Shown: positions 1 through 5,695 of the stretch, piece after piece
How the letters are laid out: each line of letters starts with the position of its first letter
How positions within the stretch are numbered: position 1 is the first letter of the stretch
Assembly (NCBI GenBank): GCA_030609215.1
Contig: JAUWCR010000031.1
Span: 1 to 9,306, forward strand
DNA length: 9,306 bases
Source of the DNA: Actinomycetes bacterium
GTDB lineage: Bacteria > Actinomycetota > Humimicrobiia > Humimicrobiales > Humimicrobiaceae
Direction: 5' to 3'
Program-made: the position numbers and the translations under genes
Notes under the pieces: model-generated
The model's input: the letters and a program-made list of their open reading frames with translations, nothing else
What the model was told of the DNA's origin: nothing
Database searches by the model: none

Positions 1-22
1 TTACTAGCTTACTTAATATTTA

Positions 23-51
23 TTGGCTTTTTAGTTAGGTAAATATATAAT
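23..51 (+). promoter_or_regulatory. Candidate sigma70/sigmaA-type promoter for the first GT4 gene
   Basis: A perfect -10 hexamer TATAAT lies at 46-51. A -35-like TTGGCT (four of six consensus positions) lies at 23-28, with a 17-base spacer. Transcription would begin near position 58 and leave a leader of about 54 bases before the ATG at 112. The region is very AT-rich, so a chance -10 match is possible, but the combination with an optimal spacer is good. The window begins here, so a transcript reading in from further upstream cannot be excluded. Confidence 0.5.
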
Positions 52-111
52 AAAAGCAGTTTTTACGCAAATATATTTAAGTGGTATATTTTCAGAAAAT
101 TAAATGGTTTA

Positions 112-1668
112 ATGAGTAAAATTTTAATACTGGGCATGAGCCCACTTCCGTTTGAAAATGATATAAAGGTATATGGGACCGGGATTAGAAGCTGGCAGTT
201 TATACTGCCGCTTCTAAAAAGAGGCCACGAGTTGTGTGTTTGTAATTATGCTATTCCATCTGCGTATCCTGATGATTTTAGCTCACGATTTAGTAAAGAT
301 TTTTATTATACTTCAAGGATAGATGAAACTAGTAGTAATTTAAATTATAGTTTTGAATATAATATATTAAAAAAAGATGATTTTGAAAACACCAGGCTGA
401 TTGCAGAGATTTATTATAGGTTTAAGCCTGATTGTATAATAGGATGTAATTTTTACCCATCTTTTATTGCTTCTAATTTACTGACTCTTGTTAGTAGTAA
501 TATTAAAAGCAGAACTTCTGGGTATGATAGTGGAACAAATACTAATGAAGATATTAGTAGTGAAAATATTACTAAAATAACTCCATTTTGGGCCGATCTT
601 TTTGGTCATGTAATGGCTGAAGCTCAGGCAAGAGCCGCAAGTGACGGGGATGATAGCTGTCTCTTCCATTACTGGAACAGTGAATATAATATTATTTCAA
701 ATGCAGATATTTTTTCATGCGTATCTTCGCGGCAGAAGTATGCTCTAATAGGAGAGCTTGGTGCTGCTGGAAGGCTTAACAGGCATACTTCAAGATATGA
801 TTTTGCGCATATAATACCATGCGGGATGCCAGAGGAGGAATACAGGCATACAAAGGTGGTTATAAGAGAAAAAGATGGAATAACCAGGGACGATCTTGTT
901 GTTTTATGGACTGGCGGATATAACACATGGGCAGATGTGGACACCCTGTTTAAGGGTTTAAGTCTTGCAATGGAGCAGAATGAGCGTATTAAATTTGTTT
1001 CAACAGGCGGGGAAATTCCTGAACAGGATACTGCTACTTACCCAAATTTTTTATCAATGATAGAAAAATCTCCTTACAGAGACAGGTTTATTATGAAAGG
1101 GTGGATACCTGGAGAGGATGTTCCCAATTATTATCTAGAAGCAGATATTGGTATAAATATAGATAAAGATATTTATGAGGTTAAGCTGGGAAGTAAAAAC
1201 AGGATACTTGATTGGATGCGAGCTGGACTTTGTGTTCTATCTTCTAATGTTTGCGAGCTAACAGAAATTATAACCAGCAAAAAGATCGGATATACTTTTA
1301 TACCTGGTGATCCATATGATTTAAGTAAAAAACTTACCTACCTTGCATCTCACAGACAGGAAGTTAAAGAAACAGCACTTGCTGGTAAAAAATATGGGGT
1401 TTGTAAGTTCAATTTTGATAAGACAACAATGGCACTTCAGAAGTGGGCTAAAAATCCAGAATTTTCCCCTGATAAGGGAAAGGAAAGAAAAATTTTTTTT
1501 AGCAGAGAAGAAGCTATTAGAAATCTTAATCAAATTGTTCTAAGGCAGAAGAGAATGATTGCAGAGAGAGATAGAAGAATTTCTGAGCTTGAAGGGATAG
1601 TTAAAAAGGGGTTAATTTATAGAATTTATAATTATTTTAAAATTTTTAAAAGAAAAATATCTAAGTAA
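112..1668 (+). CDS. Glycosyltransferase family 4 (GT-B fold) with C-terminal coiled coil
   Basis: A 518-residue retaining-type GT4 glycosyltransferase, probably cytoplasmic and membrane-associated, adding a sugar from a nucleotide donor to a growing glycan. The N-terminal Rossmann half starts at once (ILILGMSPLP, residues 4-13). A family-typical stretch PFWADLFGHVMAEAQ lies at 158-172 and IIPCGMP at 234-240. The donor half begins with VVLWTGGYNTW (263-273). In place of the classical E-x7-E it has E356-x7-R364-x2-D367, the same signature as the larger GT4 at 2884, of which it is a paralog. Residues 127-153 form a Ser/Asn/Thr-rich low-complexity insert. Residues about 464-500 (Arg/Glu-rich) look like a coiled coil, followed by a basic aromatic tail (502-518) that could touch the membrane. 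ATG 112 is the only plausible start in this frame; no clear Shine-Dalgarno site precedes it. Family assignment is firm; donor and acceptor are unknown. Confidence 0.88.
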   Translation: MSKILILGMSPLPFENDIKVYGTGIRSWQFILPLLKRGHELCVCNYAIPSAYPDDFSSRFSKDFYYTSRIDETSSNLNYSFEYNILKKDDFENTRLIAEIYYRFKPDCIIGCNFYPSFIASNLLTLVSSNIKSRTSGYDSGTNTNEDISSENITKITPFWADLFGHVMAEAQARAASDGDDSCLFHYWNSEYNIISNADIFSCVSSRQKYALIGELGAAGRLNRHTSRYDFAHIIPCGMPEEEYRHTKVVIREKDGITRDDLVVLWTGGYNTWADVDTLFKGLSLAMEQNERIKFVSTGGEIPEQDTATYPNFLSMIEKSPYRDRFIMKGWIPGEDVPNYYLEADIGINIDKDIYEVKLGSKNRILDWMRAGLCVLSSNVCELTEIITSKKIGYTFIPGDPYDLSKKLTYLASHRQEVKETALAGKKYGVCKFNFDKTTMALQKWAKNPEFSPDKGKERKIFFSREEAIRNLNQIVLRQKRMIAERDRRISELEGIVKKGLIYRIYNYFKIFKRKISK

Positions 1669-1716
1669 TTGAAAGCTGATTGTAGAGCTGCTTGTAAAGA
1701 TACCTGTAGAGTTACT
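1669..1716 (+). repeat. Degenerate 12-bp tandem repeat, about four units, directly after a stop codon
   Basis: Units are TTGAAAGCTGAT (1669-1680), TGTAGAGCTGCT (1681-1692), TGTAAAGATACC (1693-1704) and TGTAGAGTTACT (1705-1716). The last three begin TGTA and keep the same register; the first is the most diverged (8 of 12 positions match the second). The array begins immediately after the TAA (1666-1668) of the first GT4 gene and continues open in its frame to a TAA at 1720-1722, spelling LKAD-CRAA-CKDT-CRVT-D. It may be the remnant of a repeated C-terminal tail or a short non-coding repeat. With only about four imperfect units, chance is not excluded. Confidence 0.5.
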
Positions 1717-1764
1717 GATTAAAAAATAATAAGTTAGTATTGAAATTTTTCTAACATTTTTTCT

Positions 1765-2808
1765 ATGGAAATAGAAACTCTAATAATAATTGTAACTTAC
1801 AATAGCGAAGGCTTTATTGAAGATTGTCTGAAATCTGTGACAGCTTCCAGTTACAGGAAGTGGTTTTTAGCAGTAATAGATAATAATTCGATTGATAATA
1901 CAATAAAGAAAATTAAAGAATTTAAAAATTCATATATAGAAGTATCTCCAAGAAATTTTAAACTGATAAAACTTAAAAAAAATATAGGTTTCTCGGCAGC
2001 GATAAACTATGCTATCTTTAATTTTATTGGCAAAAAAAAGAAAAAATTACTGAACCGTATTAAATATTTAATCCTTGTAAACCCGGATTTATATTTATTT
2101 AAAAATACTTTAAGTAATTTAATTTTGCCATTTGAGCTTAGAGAGCATACTAAAGATTTAAAAGGAGTTGGAGCAGTAGGCGGACTTATCCTGGATTATA
2201 ATAAGGATATAATTCAGCATGCTGGTGGAAAAGTTAAATCTAATTTAATTACCAGGCACGTAAGTTATGGTAAAAAACTCTCCAGATTTAGTGATAGCAA
2301 TTATAATAGGGTTGAAAAGCTTACAAAAGGTGATATTGAAAAGAATGGTACAAAAGTTTTAAAAGAAGTTGATTATATAACCGGAGCATTATTTGCAACT
2401 GATTTTACAATTTTTAGTGAAGTTGGTGGATTAGATACAGGGTACAGGCCTGCATATTACGAGGAGCTGGATTATTGTATAAAGTTAAAAAAAATAGAAA
2501 AAAAGATAATGGTCAGCTATAATGCTGTTTCGAGACATTTTGAAGGGGCATCTGTTAAAAAGTTTAGTAGGAATTTTTACAAATTTTATCATAAAAACAG
2601 ATTAAGATGCGTGGCTGTAAATTTTGGTTTTTTATATTTTTTCAAAGAATTTCTTAGGGAAGAACTTCGATGGATTAAGAGCAGCGCAACCAGGGATCAG
2701 AAATCAGCGCTTGCATATGCATATTTTATAAATTTTATATTTTTACCATATAATCTAATTGTAAAAATAAAAAACTATTTCATATTACAAAAATTAAGGT
2801 TAAAATGA
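1765..2808 (+). CDS. Glycosyltransferase family 2 (GT-A fold), WbbL/rhamnosyltransferase-like
   Basis: A 347-residue inverting GT2 enzyme of the type that extends lipid-linked surface glycans at the inner face of the membrane. Motifs in order: start strand and loop IIIVTYNSEGF (7-17), nucleotide-binding VIDNNS (37-42), IGFSAAIN (74-81), metal-site NPD (106-108, replacing DxD), YITGALF (204-210), the catalytic-region acidic cluster YYEELD (231-236), and RHFEG (257-261). KNRLRCVAVNF (277-287) and a hydrophobic C-terminal region follow, as usual in this family. A Lys-rich stretch (residues 90-95) is encoded by A8-G-A6. ATG 1765 is fixed by the domain beginning at once and by an in-frame stop at 1741-1743. 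No Shine-Dalgarno site is visible (T-rich upstream), so translation may be weak or depend on the upstream gene. The gap after the first GT4 is 96 bases and I see no convincing promoter in it, so the two genes probably share a transcript. Sugar specificity cannot be read. Confidence 0.88.
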   Translation: MEIETLIIIVTYNSEGFIEDCLKSVTASSYRKWFLAVIDNNSIDNTIKKIKEFKNSYIEVSPRNFKLIKLKKNIGFSAAINYAIFNFIGKKKKKLLNRIKYLILVNPDLYLFKNTLSNLILPFELREHTKDLKGVGAVGGLILDYNKDIIQHAGGKVKSNLITRHVSYGKKLSRFSDSNYNRVEKLTKGDIEKNGTKVLKEVDYITGALFATDFTIFSEVGGLDTGYRPAYYEELDYCIKLKKIEKKIMVSYNAVSRHFEGASVKKFSRNFYKFYHKNRLRCVAVNFGFLYFFKEFLREELRWIKSSATRDQKSALAYAYFINFIFLPYNLIVKIKNYFILQKLRLK

Positions 2809-2831
2809 TTATTAATTTGGGTTCTTATATT

Positions 2832-2840
2832 TGATATAAT
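2832..2840 (+). promoter_or_regulatory. Candidate extended -10 promoter before the 769-residue GT4 gene
   Basis: TGATATAAT at 2832-2840 matches the extended -10 form TGnTATAAT exactly. The best -35 at a 17-base spacer, TTAATT (2812-2817), is weak, as is common for extended -10 promoters. Transcription would start near 2847, giving a leader of about 37 bases. The bases after the hexamer (TATAATCTA) recur at the -10 before the gene at 5256. Confidence 0.5.
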
Positions 2841-2883
2841 CTAAATAATTTAAGTATAAATTAGAAATAGCGCAGGAGTTTTA

Positions 2884-5193
2884 ATGAATAAGAAAATTGT
2901 TAAAAGGAAAAGCAAGTCAAAAATTCTTATAATAAGTTACGATATAATTGGAAAGCAGATGGCTGGACCTGGTATAAGATTTTATGAGTTTGCGAAAATA
3001 TTATCTAATTTTCTTGATGTTACTCTGGTAGCACCAAATAGGATAGATATTGATACAGAAGGTTTTAGGGCAGGACAATACAGGGCAGATAGTTATAGGA
3101 GCTTAGAAAAGTATACCGAGAATGCAGATATAATATTAATGCAGGGGCACATACTATATTATTTTCCTTTCCTAAAGAACTATACAGGAAAAATTATAAT
3201 AGATCTTTACAATCCTTTTAATCTGGAAAGCCTTGAAATGTTTAAAGACAGCAGTATGGCTGAAAGATTAAGAATTGATAAGAATAATATAAATATTTTA
3301 AAAACGCAGCTTACTATTGGAGATTATTTTATCTGTGCAAGTGAAAAGCAAAAGGATTACTGGCTTGGCATGCTGGGTGCTATGGGTAGAGTAAATCCAT
3401 ATAATTATGATTCTGATAACACCTTTAAAAAATTAATAGACGTTGTACCTTTTGGAATACCATCGTCCCCACCCAAACACACTGGAGAATCAATAAGGGA
3501 TGCAATACCTGCAATTAAAGAAGATGACAAAATAGTACTGTGGGGTGGAGGTATATGGAATTGGCTGGATCCAATAACTGCAATTAAGGCGCTCTGGGAA
3601 ATTGCCAGGAACAGGAAAGATATAAAGATGGTATTTATTGGTATTAAACATCCAGATCCAAAACTTCCTGAAATGAAAAAATGTATTGATGCAATAAAGT
3701 TAAGTAAAGAACTTGACCTGTTTGAAAAATATGTATTTTTTAAAGAATGGACACCTTATAATATCAGGCAGAATTTTCTTTTAGAATCAAGTGTAGGATT
3801 ATCCATACATCAGAAAAGGGTTGAAACTGAATTCTCTTATAGAACCAGAGTAGTTGATTACGTATGGGCAAAGCTGCCCATTATTACAACAGAAGGTGAT
3901 TCAATAGCTAAAATGGTTAAAGAAGAAAACATAGGTGAGGTGGTAGGGTATGAAAATACGCATCAATTAGCAAGAGTTATAGAAGGTACAATTACAAATA
4001 GGAGCTTAATTGAAATTTATAAGAAGAATTTAAATAAAATTGTCCATAGATTCGATTGGGAAAATGTTACAAGACCATTAGTTAAGTATTGTATTGAGGC
4101 TGATTATGCTAATGATAAAAAGAAGATAATAGAGCTCATCGATCTTCAGAACAGCAGGATTTCCAATGTCATTAAGAAAAATTTTGAAGAGGCTACAAAT
4201 GTTTTAGTTTTAACTTCCAATAAATATAAAGATATGGGGATGCTGTCTAAATGTAATCTTGGTAAATTATTTTATCTGGAAGTTGATGAAAATGTAGATA
4301 AGCAGAAGGTTGAAGATAAAATTTTAGATAAAGTAGGCATTTTAAAATCAAAAATAATAGAGAGAACAAAATTTGATGGTATTATTGTAAATAATGTTTT
4401 TTCGAAGATTACACCGAAATTTTTTTATGACATGATAAATGTCCTTGGGACAAAACTAAAAACTGATGGCCTGCTGTTTTTTTCCATGCCTGAAAATAGA
4501 GGGTTACTTAAGGTTATAGGTGAAGGCAAGGCTGAAGATAATACTGGCAGCAAAATAGATGGTTTTACCATTGAATATATTCTGGAGAATGCGGATTTTG
4601 AGATAATTGATAAGGGTGACTGGAATAAAGTTGGATTCCTGGAATTTTCTAAAGATGATGTAGGAAATATCTATGGCAAAAATGAGCTTTTTGAGCTTTT
4701 TGAAATAAAGTTATCAAGGAAGAATTTTAAGAATCTGGATCTTCTTAAAAAGTTTAACATGCTGGAGTCAGAGGAATTAAAAAAAGATAAATCTTTAAAA
4801 GGTAAATTCAGGAAATATATGTATCTGCTTACCAGTGTTTATTTTGAAAATTTAAGAAAAAGCTATAATGATTCTATAAAGGCTATTAATAATAATATCC
4901 AACTGCAGATAAACAGGGAGATAAATGAGTTAAATAAAAAAAATAGGGAAAGAATGCTATTAATTTATTTCAATATATTTAAAACTCTCTGGGAAAAAAT
5001 TAGAAATTTAGGAATAGATATTAAAAAAATAAGAGAGGCACTGGAAAGAATTAATATTAAATCTAAGGCCAAACTCAAGACTGGTGTTGATTTGGACCAG
5101 AAGCTGGATGTTATAATGAGAGGTTTTGAAGATATTGATAAGGTAATGGGACTTTCATTGTCAAGTAAATATTATTTAGTTAGAAAATTATAG
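2884..5193 (+). CDS. Tripartite protein: GT4 glycosyltransferase, degenerate methyltransferase-like domain, helical tail
   Basis: A 769-residue protein, far longer than a usual GT4 (about 350-450). Residues 12-405 are a GT-B glycosyltransferase: KILIISYDIIG (13-23), a GPGIRFYE loop (28-35), IIDLYNPFNLE (105-115), VVPFGIP (187-193), IVLWGGGIWNWLDP (217-230), and E314-x7-R322-x2-D325 where classical GT4 enzymes have E-x7-E. It is paralogous to the gene at 112 (compare LGAMGRVN with LGAAGRLN). Residues about 437-590 resemble the later strands of a Rossmann methyltransferase: NVLVLTS (439-445), FDGIIVNNVFSKI (497-509), DGLLFFSMPE (528-537), FTIEYILENADFEII (561-575). The glycine-rich SAM-binding loop expected after the first strand is absent, so catalysis is doubtful. 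Residues about 620-769 are charged and mostly helical, with possible coiled coil near 660-690. Shine-Dalgarno AGGAG at 2874-2878, five bases before ATG, supports the start. The GT4 call is firm; the middle domain is inferred from pattern only. Confidence 0.87.
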   Translation: MNKKIVKRKSKSKILIISYDIIGKQMAGPGIRFYEFAKILSNFLDVTLVAPNRIDIDTEGFRAGQYRADSYRSLEKYTENADIILMQGHILYYFPFLKNYTGKIIIDLYNPFNLESLEMFKDSSMAERLRIDKNNINILKTQLTIGDYFICASEKQKDYWLGMLGAMGRVNPYNYDSDNTFKKLIDVVPFGIPSSPPKHTGESIRDAIPAIKEDDKIVLWGGGIWNWLDPITAIKALWEIARNRKDIKMVFIGIKHPDPKLPEMKKCIDAIKLSKELDLFEKYVFFKEWTPYNIRQNFLLESSVGLSIHQKRVETEFSYRTRVVDYVWAKLPIITTEGDSIAKMVKEENIGEVVGYENTHQLARVIEGTITNRSLIEIYKKNLNKIVHRFDWENVTRPLVKYCIEADYANDKKKIIELIDLQNSRISNVIKKNFEEATNVLVLTSNKYKDMGMLSKCNLGKLFYLEVDENVDKQKVEDKILDKVGILKSKIIERTKFDGIIVNNVFSKITPKFFYDMINVLGTKLKTDGLLFFSMPENRGLLKVIGEGKAEDNTGSKIDGFTIEYILENADFEIIDKGDWNKVGFLEFSKDDVGNIYGKNELFELFEIKLSRKNFKNLDLLKKFNMLESEELKKDKSLKGKFRKYMYLLTSVYFENLRKSYNDSIKAINNNIQLQINREINELNKKNRERMLLIYFNIFKTLWEKIRNLGIDIKKIREALERINIKSKAKLKTGVDLDQKLDVIMRGFEDIDKVMGLSLSSKYYLVRKL

Positions 5194-5196
5194 ATA

Positions 5197-5226
5197 TTAA
5201 CAATTAAATCTGGTATAAATTATAAT
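5197..5226 (+). promoter_or_regulatory. Candidate sigma70/sigmaA-type promoter for the four-gene downstream operon
   Basis: TTAACA (5197-5202, five of six -35 consensus positions) and a perfect TATAAT (5221-5226) are separated by 18 bases. Transcription would begin near 5233, about 23 bases before the TTG at 5256. It is the best -35/-10 pair in the window and sits in the 62-base gap where a new transcription unit would be expected, since the following genes are separated by only 12-33 bases. Confidence 0.55.
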
Positions 5227-5242
5227 CTATAAAAATAAATAT

Positions 5243-5250
5243 AAGAGGAA
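5243..5250 (+). promoter_or_regulatory. Ribosome binding site choosing TTG 5256
   Basis: AAGAGGAA contains GAGG at 5245-5248, seven bases before TTG 5256 and thirteen before ATG 5262. Spacing favours the TTG. A second candidate site, GGAG at 5273-5276, stands nine bases before an in-frame TTG at 5286, which would remove ten charged residues and begin right at the first membrane segment. Confidence 0.6.
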
Positions 5251-5255
5251 ATTAA

Positions 5256-5663
5256 TTGAAAATGATAAAAGAGGAGAGTAGAGCATTGAGTTTAATAAAA
5301 TCCATACTTCTTATTTTACTGAGCATATCTATTGCAGTTGGGGGACAGATAATTTTAAAAATTGGTATGAACCGGATAGGATTTATTAATGTGAATAGTT
5401 TCCAAACATTAGGAAAGTTTTTTTCTGAGGTTATTAAAAGTCCTTTAGTTTGGGTAGGATTATTATTATATGTACTCTCAGCAGCTATATGGCTGATTAT
5501 ATTATCTGCAGTAGATCTCAGCTTTGCATATCCGTTTATCGGGGTTACTTATGTCATGGTACTTATTCTCTCGAAATTCATATTGAAAGAAGATGTCAAC
5601 CCTCTTCGGTGGGCAGGTGCAGCCATAATTACAATTGGTGTAGTTGTGATTTCCCGCGGGTAA
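5256..5663 (+). CDS. ArnE/EamA-like small multidrug resistance family membrane protein, probable lipid-sugar flippase subunit
   Basis: A 135-residue, four-segment membrane protein of the SMR/DMT superfamily. Hydrophobic segments lie at about 13-33, 62-84, 88-108 and 117-133. AVGGQIILK (27-35) in the first segment resembles the VAGQLCQK region of ArnE: Gln31 stands where multidrug exporters such as EmrE carry the essential Glu14, which argues against drug/proton exchange. AYPFIGVTYV (91-100) and the closing RWAGAAIITIGVVVISRG (118-135) are also ArnE/EamA-like. Known relatives ArnE/ArnF move undecaprenyl-phosphate-linked aminoarabinose across the inner membrane as a heterodimer. Here no partner is visible, so it would have to form a homodimer or use one outside the window. 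It heads a run of glycosyltransferase genes (32-base gap to the next), which suits a role in glycan decoration. Start is TTG 5256, with TTG 5286 as an alternative. Family confident; substrate inferred. Confidence 0.82.
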   Translation: MKMIKEESRALSLIKSILLILLSISIAVGGQIILKIGMNRIGFINVNSFQTLGKFFSEVIKSPLVWVGLLLYVLSAAIWLIILSAVDLSFAYPFIGVTYVMVLILSKFILKEDVNPLRWAGAAIITIGVVVISRG

Positions 5664-5679
5664 TTTTTCGTTAATAAGT

Positions 5680-5686
5680 GAGGTGA
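5680..5686 (+). promoter_or_regulatory. Ribosome binding site choosing TTG 5696
   Basis: GAGGTGA lies nine bases before TTG 5696. No ATG or GTG with a comparable site precedes the conserved first strand of the GT2 domain, so this site decides the start. Confidence 0.65.
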
Positions 5687-5695
5687 AATAGTTAA

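Noticed and set aside
669..944. Antisense open frame of 91 codons opposite the first GT4
   Set aside because: No domain, and it overlaps the conserved core of the sense gene completely. The same holds for the other short antisense frames at 478-669, 1321-1533, 5812-6021, 6707-6895 and 8920-9234.
1733..1763. GTTAG...CTAAC inverted repeat followed by a T run before the second gene, as a possible terminator or attenuator
   Set aside because: Only five weak pairs with a 13-base loop. The T run is ordinary for this base composition and lies directly at the next ATG.
2032..2046. A8-G-A6 run in the GT2 gene at 1765, containing the in-frame heptamer A-AAA-AAG known from dnaX frameshifting
   Set aside because: The -1 frame ends after about seven codons, no downstream hairpin or stimulatory site is evident, and Lys-rich runs are expected in an AT-rich genome. 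The encoded Lys stretch fits a surface loop.
2807..2841. Six-base inverted repeat GATTAT/ATAATC around the end of the second gene, as a possible terminator
   Set aside because: The stem is short and A/T-rich with a 23-base loop and no following T run, and its right arm overlaps the candidate -10. It would not form a stable hairpin.
4192..4960. Possibility that the long fusion gene at 2884 is two genes joined by a sequencing error
   Set aside because: The frame is continuous with no codon-use break visible. Internal ATGs (for example near 4235) lack a ribosome site suitable for a separate methyltransferase-like gene. A true fusion is the simpler reading.
5450..5674. Overlapping + strand open frame of 74 codons within the ArnE-like gene
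   Set aside because: Cys/Ser-rich out-of-frame translation of membrane-segment codons with no own ribosome site or recognisable motif. The sense frame has clear ArnE/EamA features.
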